A stretch of 16,921 bases of DNA, taken from NCBI GenBank assembly GCA_021401465.1, contig JADDMT010000287.1, positions 1 to 16,921 on the forward strand, written 5' to 3'. The notes under the pieces are model-generated. The model was given only the letters and a program-made list of their open reading frames with translations, ran no database searches and was not told the DNA's origin. This DNA is from Teratosphaeria epicoccoides. Its lineage: Eukaryota; Ascomycota; Dothideomycetes; Mycosphaerellales; Teratosphaeriaceae. The position numbers were made by a program, and so were the translations under genes. Shown piece by piece: positions 1 through 8,946 of the stretch. Within the stretch, counting starts at the first letter, position 1; each line of letters starts with the position of its first letter.

Positions 1-708
1 GGGGGGGGGGGGGGGGGGGGCGTTCGGGAGGGATGTTTTGTTTTTTAAAAGCTTTGTCTTGATCGGGGCGAATGGTTAGTTTGTCTCGCTGCTTCTGCGA
101 GATGGTGAGACAAGGAGCGAGATTCGGAGTCGAGGGGTAGGGAGCGACGTGGAGTGTATGTCTTGCAATCCCGGCGCGTGATTGACGAGTCAAAGTCGTG
201 GACGGGCATTATGCTCGGAACAAAGTCGTAGTGATGTGCATGAACGGCGCTCGTGACATCTCATCATCACCGGTGTCTTTACGACAAATGCAGCCGAGAG
301 TACCTCTGCCGAGTTTTCGGCGAGTTTGCGTCCAGCAGTGGCGTTACTTGTCGTCCAGCGGTGGCGTTACTTGTCGTCCGAGCTGTGCACGTTTGGAGGG
401 CAAGACGGAGCGGGAGAGATGCGTTGTGTGAGGATGGTCGAACTGATATTGTACGTTCTGCGCGGCCGAACGCTCATGCATGCAGTTGTGTCGAGCCTGA
501 TGGAACAACCATCAGGCCGTCACTAATCGCTCTACGTGTGTTTGACGCCATCACATCCATCTGCATTTCCCCCATCGGACCGCCAAAGGACACGCCAACG
601 TAGCGACAGCCGAACAATGCCAGATATCTGCAAATATTTCTCCAGCTGTGCGGGAAACACATGTCACACCACTCGCTTGACCTACACCGCCTCGAAGACA
701 GCCAACGG
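1..708. other. Gene-free stretch at left edge
   Basis: I see no gene I can support here. The stretch opens with 20 consecutive G residues (1-20), then mixed sequence with short overlapping reading frames on both strands. None of these shows a recognisable domain or a convincing start and splice context. It contains the 23-bp tandem duplication listed separately, and its right part is the likely 3' untranslated and downstream region of the EMP24 gene that ends at 709. A gene whose body lies left of the window could have its end here, but nothing shows this. Confidence 0.5.
332..377. repeat. 23-bp tandem duplication
   Basis: Two adjacent 23-bp copies (332-354 and 355-377) begin ccagcRgtggcgttac. 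They differ at one position (A/G at the sixth base). This is a simple local duplication in non-coding sequence. Confidence 0.85.
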
Positions 709-1521
709 TCAGCCCAACGCACCTTTGTTGAAAGATGGTCTGCTAGGGTCCTTCACCTCGAAGAATCGCTTCAACCACCACACTTGAAAGACGCCCTCGC
801 CGATTAAGACGCCCAGCTGGAAGATGGACCACCATTTGACCCGCGCGTTGGTCGATTCTGCCGTGTTGCGGTGGGTGCGTTCGCGGACGATGATGTAGCC
901 CTGCTCGTCTTTGACTTGATCGAGGAGTTGGGCGAGTTCTTTGACTGGTGAGCATGTACCGTCAGCGTGTGCTCGAATGTGATGTGAGGGCTGCACGCGA
1001 GGTTTTGCCCGCACCTTCTCGTTCCAGCGGATCTTGCGAGACCTCCGTCTCTGGCACGTAGACGATGCCGTGGACGTTGAACGCGACTTCTTTGGTGTTT
1101 GCCGACCAGAACTCATTGCCGAAACAGTATTCGTAGCGCCCGTCTTCTTTTGCCTCGAAGGAGTGATCACCGCCGCTCACACTGCGTGAGTCGACGATGC
1201 GGGTGCCTCTGGGGTCTTTGATCTGTGGTGGCTCGATCAGTACTGGCTCGTGTGCATCGCTCCCAAGTGCACTGCCGCCGCCGCCGCCGCCTCGGATGCT
1301 GTGCTGTTGGGCCAATGACATACCCAGAAATCCAGCTCGATGTTCCCACTGCCGCCCAATTCCCGGTCGCCGACTTGGAAGGTGACGGTCATCTTGTCGT
1401 CCTTGTGCAGAGTCTCGTGGAAACACTCGCGCGAGTGTGCCTTCATGCGGATGTTGTGGGCATGTGCGATGGCGAGGAGGGAGGTGAGGGCCAGCAATGT
1501 GGCGGGTAACGGGGCCAACAT
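709..1521 (-). CDS. emp24: Emp24 / p24-beta (TMED2-type) COPII cargo receptor, 3 exons
   Basis: Type I membrane protein of the p24/GOLD family that cycles between ER and Golgi in COPII/COPI vesicles and sorts cargo such as GPI-anchored proteins. Exons run 1521-1324, 1222-1015 and 944-709. Introns are 101 nt (donor gtatgt, acceptor cacag, phase 0) and 70 nt (donor gtgcgg, acceptor accag, phase 1), giving 213 residues. Visible parts: signal peptide at residues 1-21 (LLALTSLLAIAHA); GOLD domain with C33 in SRECFHE and C99 in YEYCF as the expected disulfide pair; the family stretch ERTHRNTAESTNARVKWWS (157-175); one membrane span about 173-193; cytosolic LKRFFEVK. The WW-LKRFFEV ending is p24-beta rather than Erv25-like. 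Oddity: about 13 residues (DPSRPSFNKGALG) follow where family members usually end in a short basic/hydrophobic tail. The start is supported by the signal peptide directly after ATG. Confidence 0.93.
1274..1291. repeat. (GCC)6 microsatellite inside EMP24 intron 1
   Basis: Six perfect GCC units lie within the predicted first intron of the EMP24 gene. On the gene strand they would read as an alanine run if the intron were retained. The Emp24 domain continues seamlessly only when this segment is removed. Confidence 0.85.
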
Positions 1522-1677
1522 GTCGAGGGTGTGTGGGTGAGGGGAGGGATGAAGAATGAGGGTGATGGGCGGAGCGGAGAATGACGAATGGAAGTGTTGA
1601 TGGCGAGAGTGGATTGCTGTCCCGAAGGTCCAGAGGGCGGCAGGTGCGGCATCCTTCCGCGGTACATGTCAATTCGA

Positions 1678-1700
1678 ATGATGATGATGATGATGATGAT
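1678..1700. repeat. (ATG)n trinucleotide microsatellite
   Basis: About 7.7 uninterrupted ATG/GAT units in the divergent intergenic region. Confidence 0.9.
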
Positions 1701-1737
1701 AACATTCAACAAGGTTGGCTCAACTGACATGCAATGC

Positions 1738-1773
1738 GATCCATCGCCAGGTAGAGATCCATCGCCAGGTAGA
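1738..1773. repeat. 18-bp tandem duplication
   Basis: Two identical adjacent copies of gatccatcgccaggtaga (1738-1755 and 1756-1773) in the intergenic region. The second is followed by a diverged continuation. Confidence 0.88.
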
Positions 1774-1997
1774 CCGCCCATCACTCCCCGTCCCGATGAT
1801 GCTCTGTCTGTCAATCCACCACTCGCTGCTCCTGCCTAATTCGCATTCTGCAAGCTTGGACCATGCATCACATGCATGTTGCCCAGCAACGACGCCTCTG
1901 TCGACTCGCCGCTGCAAGATGTAGAATAGAAGAATGTCTCCGAGCGTCCGGGCCCAGCAACAGCATCGCGATTGTCTGGTCACACACAACCCCGACC

Positions 1998-2168
1998 ATG
2001 CCATCCTCCCGAGCGCCCCTGGCGACCCGAATCGCAGCAAAAGTCGCCAATGCGGACAACATGCCCCCGTCCGAGCAGCTTCCCAGCATTTCCTTCATCG
2101 ACGCTTTCTTACCCCGTGACGGTGACGGCAGGGCGTCGAGTGAGAAGGTCAAGGGGGTCAGTGACAAG
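1998..2168 (+). other. Possible upstream exon or alternative N-terminus of the Myb-like gene
   Basis: The frame of the Myb-like gene stays open upstream of its chosen ATG as far as 1863. Within it, 1998-2168 starts with ATG (gaccATGcc) and has a protein-like composition (MPSSRAPLATRIAAK and onward, then alternating KVKG/DKVKG). It ends at a plausible donor, aag^gtaaag, at 2169. Phase-compatible acceptors exist at 2330 (ttccag) and 2354 (ccccag), and either would join in frame to the downstream ATG at 2400. From 2169 to 2399 the sequence looks like C/T-rich leader. This may be a real alternative first exon or only chance openness; I give it low weight. Confidence 0.25.
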
Positions 2169-2399
2169 GTAAAGGGAAGAGTTGGGATAGAATCCCCAAT
2201 TCATCTTGTTTTTCTTCCTCCTCGTCCCATTTCCTCCTTCGCACGCACCGTCGTTGCGTCCCATGCACCATCTCGCATCGCAGTCCGCCATCCCATGTGC
2301 CCGGACCTTCCTTCTGAAGCACTCTTCCAGCCTCGCCACTTCCCCCCTCCCCAGCAACCCTCTCCACTCACCATAGCCCGTGTACCGTCACTCGCCACC

Positions 2400-3582
2400 A
2401 TGAAGGACCTCCCGAGCTGGACCAAGTTCCTGCCCGTCAAGTTTTACGAGATCGATGCTGACACGGGCAAGCCCACCGATCCAAATGTAGGCCGCAAGGT
2501 GCACGTCACGTATTACGACGTCAAGAAGAAGAAGAACGGAAGCAAGATCATCGAGAAGCACAAGTCTCCGAGTCCCAGTGCGCACGGGGGCAGCAAGAAG
2601 AAGGAGGATGCCAAGACCAAGCATGAGAGTGGCAAGAAGGATCCGAAGAAAGACGACGGCGAGAAGAAGGAGAAGGAGGGAGTGAAGAAGGACGAGAAAA
2701 AGGACCAAGTCAAAAAGGACCAAGTCAAAAAGGACCAAGTCAAAAAGGACCAAGTCAAAAAGGACCAAGTCAAAAAGGACGAAAAGACAGTTGGCGGCCG
2801 CGCCGACGACAAGGTATGTCGAAGCCATCAGGACGTGTAGATATAGATCCACCACACTGACCATGAAACCCCCCTCCTCCCCTCAGCCCGCCCCACCCGA
2901 GCAAGAATGGACCGCAGAAGAAGACGCCAAGCTGCGCCACCTCAAAGGATCCAACACCCCCTGGGCCAAGATCGGCGAGCAGCTCGCCGGCCGTCCGAAA
3001 TGGCAGCTCACCGCCCGCTGGAAGGAGATCCAAGGCAAGCCGGTCCCAAGTGGTCGTGGTGGCGGTGGTGGCGAGGAGAAGAAGAAGGACGAGAAGGAGA
3101 AGGAGAAGAAGAAGGAGCAACCCCAAAGCGCAGGCGCAGGCGAAGGCGAAGAACGCAAAAAAGGAAAAAAGACCAGACCAAGTGGCGCCGACGAGAATCA
3201 ACACCCCACCCACACCCCCCACCACCACCACCACCACCAACCGCCCGCCCCAGCAACTCCGCCGAAACCCTCCTCCCACCCCCACCCCCACCACTACGAC
3301 TCCACCAGACAACACGACGGAATCGGAATCGGGGTCGGAAGCGGAAACGAAAACGAAAACGAAAACGAAGCCCGCTTTACCCTCTCCGAATGGCAGGCCC
3401 TCCAGTCCGACGACCTCTTCTCCCTCGCCGAACTGCAATGCCTCTCCCACCTCATCATGCGCGACACCCACGCCACCTGGCTGCGCATCGCCGCCCACTT
3501 CTACGACAAGACCGGCCGCCGCGTGCACCCGGACGACATCCGGGAGAAGTTTGAGCAGATGGCGGGCATGGCGTGTCTGTAG
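2400..3582 (+). CDS. Myb/SANT-like DNA-binding domain protein with Lys-rich repeats, 2 exons
   Basis: Predicted nuclear, possibly chromatin- or DNA-associated protein; no specific orthologue recognised. Exons are 2400-2813 and 2887-3582. The 73-nt phase-0 intron has donor gtatgt, a branch-like ctgac and acceptor ctcag. Total 369 residues. In order: a short conserved-looking N-terminus (LPSWTKFLPVKFYEIDADTG); a very Lys-rich charged segment from about residue 42 to 130 with five exact KKDQV repeats (100-124); a single Myb-like repeat about 143-188 with the expected Trp triplet W146, W164, W183 spaced 18 and 19; Lys/Glu, His6 and NE-repeat low complexity; and a C-terminal helical module 302-369 containing TWLRIAAHFYDKTGRRVHP, which resembles a second SANT-like fold. 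The start at 2400 has a good Kozak-like context, but the frame is open further upstream. AATAAA follows the stop by 76 nt. Function is inferred only from the domains. Confidence 0.82.
2697..2771 (+). repeat. Perfect 15-bp coding minisatellite (5 x KKDQV)
   Basis: Five identical copies of aaaaaggaccaagtc followed by a 9-bp partial copy (2772-2780). The unit is a multiple of three, so copy changes stay in frame. The lack of mismatches, including at third positions, indicates recent expansion or homogenisation. Confidence 0.95.
3346..3369 (+). repeat. 6-bp coding repeat (aacgaa)4 encoding Asn-Glu
   Basis: Four exact hexamer units in exon 2 of the Myb-like gene give an NENENENE stretch. It lies in the linker between the Myb repeat and the C-terminal module, just after a His6/Pro-rich tract. 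Confidence 0.9.
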
Positions 3583-4302
3583 ATGGGAACGTATGACGAG
3601 TACATCTCCGTATGCGGCTCTGTGCTGGGCTTACCTACCTAGGGTCGAGGAAGCAAGAATAAAATGCTTTTTTCCTTTGTCCAATTCTTTCTTTTTCTCT
3701 ACACCTGCTCATTCCGTGCCATACCAACAGCGCTCAGGGACGGCGCATCCCATGAGGCACGCTAAGCAACTACATACAGGCAACCATAAAACACCGTCAA
3801 AAATACACAGATAAAATTCCCCTTCATCTCCCCAGCTCCAAAATCCCTTCCACCTTCCAATTTAGAACGTTTCCTCCTCGCCAGCCCATAACATTGCAAA
3901 CATGGACTTGTGCTGTACACATACAGTCTGTTCATCTTTCTCCGCTTCTCCACCTCATATCTCTGCTCACAGTCGTATGCCAACCCACGATTTGCCTCTC
4001 TTCTCCTTCTCGCATGATTTGCCAACGCACCAGGTGTTGATGTTCGTAATGAGCGTATACGGTCAGTTGCATGACGCGCGAATCGTGCGCGCGCAGTGGC
4101 GTCCATGGTCGAGAATATCTGCTCAGCTTTCGCCAAGCCATGATGCTCCGCTGTGATGGTTTCTGATAAGTGTGCAGATGCCGGGCACATGCTTGTGATT
4201 GAATAAGTTGGCGTGAAAAGTTCGATCAGGCCTTCGAATTGCAAACGTTATTGGCAGCATTCCGATGGTCTGCACATTTCGGCGCATCGGTCGAGATGCT
4301 GT
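3583..4302. other. Convergent 3' intergenic region
   Basis: The 720 bp lie between the stop of the Myb-like gene (+) and the stop of SSD1 (-), so this should hold both 3' untranslated regions. A canonical AATAAA is present for the + gene. A 160-codon frame on the minus strand (4244-3762) has no recognisable domain and lies where the SSD1 3' UTR is expected; I do not call it a gene. No RNA gene or repeat is seen. Confidence 0.55.
3658..3663 (+). terminator. Polyadenylation signal AATAAA
   Basis: The canonical hexamer lies 76 nt after the stop codon of the Myb-like gene and is followed by T-rich sequence (tttttcctttg, tctttctttttc), the usual layout of a cleavage/polyadenylation site. Prediction only. 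Confidence 0.55.
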
Positions 4303-7300
4303 TCATAGGGCGTACGGGTTGAGAGACCGGATGGTCAAGCATCTGCAAAACAGTCAGTAGGCATTCGTTCAAAGCACGTTTGAGCGAGAACGTACGGTGG
4401 GCTCTTGGTCAGGTCAGTCTTCAGCAAAATCGGCACCCGGGTCATTTCCTTAACGTCCTGGATGTAGTCGCCGTTCTCCTCCCGCAGGCTGAAGTATCCA
4501 AGATACTTGTCCTTGTTCGATAGCTTCGCCTCTGGTCCAGCCGAGTGCCAAACCCTGGAGTCGCTCTGGCTTCGCTGCGGGGCAAGGCCGTTGCGAGTCG
4601 GCGAAGGTGGGCCACTATGCGTCACACGATCGCCGTTCAGACCTACGCCGTTGTTGTGGTGGTCTGTGACTTCGGACGCGTTGTCCTCATCGTCATCGAA
4701 CAGCGCATCAACATCGTTTGTGTCGATGCTACCAGTGTTCATCTCCTTGCGGTTGGCCTCATGCTTAGCCGCCGCCTCGCGAGCGACGGTGCTGCCAGTC
4801 GGGCGGTGACCTTTGGCCTGCGGCTTCTCATCTTCCGGCACAAAGGCGCTGGACGGAACACCCTTCTCCCAGTACAACTCCAGCAGCCGTGTCTCTCTGT
4901 TGAACTCGGCCTTCTTGAGCGGCAGCTGGTCGCAGTGGACGCGCTTCTCGAAACCGTATTCCGGGATCAGCACGTCAAAAGCCGACTCGTATACGCAGAC
5001 GACAATGCCGACGGAGATGAGATCGCCACCTTGCTCCTCGCTGCGCTTGTTCATGGCGCGGCAAGACTCAATGTGGACGCTCTGCTCTTGGGCAGCATGC
5101 GCAGAGTCCTTCTTGGTGTTGCAGGTCTCTGCAGTCTTGGCGAGTGTCTCGATATCCTCGCTGAACTCAATCGCGCCGCTAGAAAGGACGGCTTCGAGCT
5201 GTCGGTGGACAACGATGTCCGCATAGCGACGCGACGGATTGGTGAAGTGAGTGTAGAGGGGCAGATTGAGCGCATAGTGCGACAACCAGTCGTCTGGAAT
5301 CTTGCCAGGCACGAAGTACTTGGCGCGCTGCATGCTCTTGATGATCAGAGTCTCCATACCCTTGCGCACCTCGTCGTCTTCGATGCGGAAAAGACTGTTC
5401 TGTAGCGTTGCTGAGCTGGTGGTGTCGACGTCGATGCCGATGTTCGTCATGCGCTCAGCGAATGTCTGGAGACGCCTGGGGTTCGGGTTGGCCTGGCGTC
5501 TCAAGAGTGCACGGTCAGGCATAACAGCATAGATCTTTTGCGCGACCAAAGCATTCGTCTTGTGGCTGATCTCCTCAATCATCTCGTGAGCGGGACTGGA
5601 ATCGAAGATGTTCTGCTCAACCGGAACATTTTCGTCATCCAGCTGATAGAGCAAGCGCAGGGGCGGAATCACCGCCTCGTCGCCACCAAAGCGAGCTTGG
5701 CGGAATTTCTGGGTAATGTTGTGCAGCATGGAAATCTGCTGCCTGCGATCACTGTCCAGGGATGACGCCTTGCCGTTGATAACAGCGTCGACGTCCTCAT
5801 ATGACAGTTTGCCAGAGCTCTTGATGACCGACTTGCCAACCCACGTCTCGTCGTCAAGTACCTGGCCCGTGGCGGCGTTGACCTTGAACACCACGGAGAC
5901 GGTGTAGCGGTCCTCGCCCGGACTCAAGCAGCAAATATCCTGCGATAGCTTGGGTGGGAGCATGTTGACGGTTCTATTCATCAAGTACACACCCGTGCCT
6001 CGCTTCTTGGCCTCGCGGTCGACGAGGGAGTTGGACTTGACAAAGTGTGCGACATCGGTGACGTGGATGCCGATCTGAACTTGACCGTCACCCAGGTCCT
6101 TGAAGTGCAACGCATCGTCGAGTTCTTTGCTACTGTTCGGGTCGATAGTGAACGTCTGCTCGTTGCGGAAGTCACGACGATCCTTGAGCGCGTCCTCGCC
6201 ATCGGCAGCAACAGACCAGCCCTCATAGCCGACATTCTTAATGACAGCATCGGAGAAGTCATCTGGACCGAAGTTGTTGTCGCGTAAGAGTGCATCAGTC
6301 TCCACCTTAAGGTCACCGGCCTCTCCGAGTTGCTCGACAAGTGTTCCGAACGGGTGAAGAGATGTGATTGGCCAGCGCTTGATACATGCGACGAAGATCT
6401 TGTTGGCGTAATCTTGATGCTTCTCGACGAAGTCCTTCGGTGCCTGCTCCGTCGGGATGGCGATCAGCGGGACACGCTTGTCCGTTGGCTTGAACCAGAC
6501 AATCTTCGGGCGCTCTTGCTGACGTTCTTGGAAGCGATGGCTGTTACCGCCATCACGCTCACGGCGCTCTGCCTCTTGCTTCTCTTTCGTAGCCTGAGAG
6601 CTGGGACGTAGCAGCCCCAGTGATCCGGAGAACATCTGACCAGCAACACGCTCGATGACGGCGACAATGTGTCCAGCGTAGAGGGGTTTCTGCTCGTCAT
6701 TGATCTCGTCTTCTTCCATCAACAGCAAGCTTTGTCCTTCTACCTCGACATCGTCGTTCTTCTTCTGAGTCGGACGCTGCTTCAAGCTGCCGCGACGGCG
6801 GATCCCACCCTCAGCCGCTGAGCTTTCAGGTGCAGTCGTGGCGTCGTTGACGGCAGTAATATTGCCCGAACGCTGATCGGATGTCTCCTTGCGCTTCTTC
6901 TTCTCTTCTTTCTCGCGCTTCTGACCCCAGACCTCGTCCACGTCGAGGAGCTCGACAGCGACCAAGTCACCCTCCAACGCGCGATTGCGGTCCTTGGAGC
7001 CACAGATGAAGATATCGGCATCGAGGTCGGTCGTTGTGACGTATGCGTCGCTTCGATTCTTCTTGTTGACACGGAGGATGCCAGCAACAAGCTGCCCGTC
7101 GGCGAGCAGGGCAGGGAGAGTTGCTTGAGGGAGATAAGGAGTGAACAGCGTCTTGCGTTGCTGTTGCTGCTGGTTGCCAAAATTGGGGCCACCGTGCATA
7201 CCAGTAAGCTGGTTGAGAGGTGGTGCTGCGATTCCAGCTTGTTGATAAGCCTGCAGCTGAGCAAGCTGGAGCGCATTCAGAGGCTGGCTCCCGAAGGGAT

Positions 7301-8573
7301 TAGGCTGCTGCACAAGGACTTGACCTTGCGGAAGCTGGACGAGCTGAGTCTGTGGCTGGTATTGAAAGCCTGCGAGGCTGTTGACAGACTGTGCCTGCAT
7401 CGAACCACGTTGACGATGGCCAGGTTGGAAGGGCTGGGCTGTGGCGTGTTGTTTCATCTGGAAATTATCAACGTTTTGGTGTGAGGGCTCGTTGATCGAT
7501 GGCTGCTGCTGGCGCCAGTTGCCCTCAAAGTTACGCGATCCCTGGCGACCATGGCCCTGGCTGCCACGCCGGTTGAGATCACCGCCATTGTTCGTCGCCT
7601 GTGGAGGCGGGAACTGGAAGGCTGGACCACCGCGACCGCTCGCAGCCATGCCACGTCCGGTGCCGCTAACGGCCATGCTCTGACTCCTGCCATGCCCGCG
7701 GCCAGTCATTCCGCCGCGAGTCGTACTTTGTGATGTGCTTTGAGCACTCTCGGCCTGAGACTGCTGGCCAGGGCTATCTGACCGACCCGACGGAGAAGCA
7801 CCTCCAGCGCCCGGAAGGGGAAACTGAAAGCCGCTGGACTTTCGCTTGGCCTCGGCGAGCTCGGCAGCTTTCTTCGCTTCTGGCAACGCCAACGAGTGTC
7901 TCCGGTTGTGTCCGCCTCCTGCAGCCCCTCCACCACGACCTCGAGGCGCGCTGTTCTCTCGCTGCTGTTGTTGCTGTTGGGGCGATGCTCCAAAGTTGCC
8001 GAATGTGCTGAAGTCGGTGCCAGCAGCTCCACTGGACGGTGCAGGTGGTGGACCCATGCTGCCCGGAGGACTTCCCATACCCATGTTCGGCATTGCGCTC
8101 TGATTGCGACGATGTGCCGAAGCGCCCATGCCGCCCATTTGCGGGATGCCGAGGTGCTGCTGTCCCATTTGCTGCTGTGGGAACTGGAAGCCCTGCGGAT
8201 TCGGCGATACTTGGAGATTCTGCATCTGGCCCTGCAGTGGCTGGAACTGGCCGGATAGTTGCTGCTGTTGAGGTATCATGCCCATGTTGACGTACTGCTG
8301 GTGTGTCGCGGCGATCTGCTGCTGTTGTTGCTGCAGCATTTCGATCTGCTGTGCGAGTGCGAGTTGCTCCACTGTTCAGGGGCCGTTTGTCAGCTTGCGA
8401 GGCCTGATACAGATGATGACGCGGGACATGGCGATAACGTGGTGACAAAGGGGGGAGGACAGACAGGACATACTCATCAGCGGCGTCATTTCTGACGGGC
8501 TGCGGCGATGGGCGATGTGCAGGCGTCGTCCTGCGGGGCCCTGGGGAGGGTTCTGGCCCTGCTGCTGATCCAT
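4303..8573 (-). CDS. SSD1: SSD1-family RNA-binding protein (RNase II-like pseudoenzyme), 3 exons
   Basis: Translational regulator of cell-wall and growth mRNAs, the orthologue type of yeast Ssd1, fission yeast Sts5 and Neurospora GUL-1. Exons: 8573-8474, 8371-4396, 4342-4303. Introns are 102 nt (gtatgt...aacag) and 53 nt (gtacgt...tgcag). Both splices restore family-conserved text: SPSEMTPLM joined to MEQLALAQQ, and LTKSPP joined to CLTIRSLNPYAL. Total 1371 residues. Order: disordered Q/G-rich N-terminus (1-440) with FQFP at 95, 215 and 285 and five HxRxxS sites; cold-shock domains from about 442 (FTPYLPQATLPALL) and 580-690; RNB domain about 768-1100 with TIDPNSSKELDDALH (D777, E783, D785, D786) and FTNPSRRYAD (1081-1085); S1-like region about 1146-1190; conserved C-tail. 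One of the four RNB metal-ligand Asp positions is Glu here, in keeping with the non-nucleolytic status known for Ssd1. Regulation by an NDR kinase (Cbk1/COT1) is inferred from the motifs. Confidence 0.96.
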
Positions 8574-8819
8574 GGCGGGAGGTGTATGTGGCGTCTAGTG
8601 TACAGTGAGCTGCGCCGTGAGAGCTCGTGGAGTATTGCCGTAGCCGCCGAGGCAGTATGGGATTGGCGAGGCAGGCGTGCAGCGTATGAGCGGCGCAGGC
8701 AGCACGAGACGGGATACTCGAAGCTCGCTTGTTCGGGTGTGACGTATGCTCTATCTCGGGCGTCTCGAAATCCAGACGACGGTCGTGTGTGCAAGAACAG
8801 GACCAAAGGCCGCGTGTGT

Positions 8820-8845
8820 CTGCTGCTGTTGCTGCTGCTGCTGCT
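8820..8845. repeat. Interrupted CTG trinucleotide repeat
   Basis: CTG units with one TTG interruption, about 250-270 bp upstream of the SSD1 ATG. On the SSD1 sense strand this is a CAG repeat, possibly in its 5' leader. Confidence 0.85.
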
Positions 8846-8897
8846 CTCGGTGTGTATTTGTGCGTGGGTTGTGCAAGTTATGCTTGGATGGGGTTAT

Positions 8898-8946
8898 TGT
8901 GTGTGTGTGTGTGTATGTGTATGTGTGTGTGTGTGTGTGTGTGTGT
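8898..8946. repeat. GT dinucleotide microsatellite
   Basis: A 49-bp (TG)n tract with two internal TATG interruptions, followed by degenerate ttgtagtgtgttgtg sequence to about 8978. Confidence 0.93.

Larger units (their letters stand above)
1522..2399. promoter_or_regulatory. Divergent promoter region between EMP24 and the Myb-like gene
   Basis: The 878 bp separate two divergently read genes. On the EMP24 side the sequence just upstream of its ATG is pyrimidine-rich on the gene strand, as fungal 5' leaders often are. On the Myb side, about 2200-2399 is also C/T-rich and ends in a good context (gccaccATG). The region holds an ATG microsatellite (1678-1700), an 18-bp tandem duplication (1738-1773) and an open upstream frame (see 1998-2168). 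I see no defined TATA box or factor site that I would defend. Confidence 0.55.

Noticed and set aside
600..722. Possible fourth EMP24 exon using donor gtgcgt at 722 and a cacag acceptor near 646
   Set aside because: The joined frame does not give a recognisable p24 tail, so the stop at 709 was kept.
1540..1575. A match to the Ssd1-binding consensus CNYTCNYT (ccctcatt) in the EMP24 leader
   Set aside because: The motif is expected about once per kilobase by chance, so a single match carries no weight.
2388..3528. Long minus-strand frames opposite the Myb-like gene, rich in Leu/Val/Phe
   Set aside because: They are mirror images of the Lys/Glu-rich codons and the 15-bp repeat on the plus strand; shadows, not genes.
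3762..4244. 160-codon minus-strand frame in the convergent intergenic region
   Set aside because: No domain, signal peptide or splice logic, and it occupies the expected 3' UTR of SSD1. Composition is not protein-like.
4507..8258. Many plus-strand frames inside SSD1
   Set aside because: All overlap the strongly conserved minus-strand SSD1 coding sequence and show no family resemblance.
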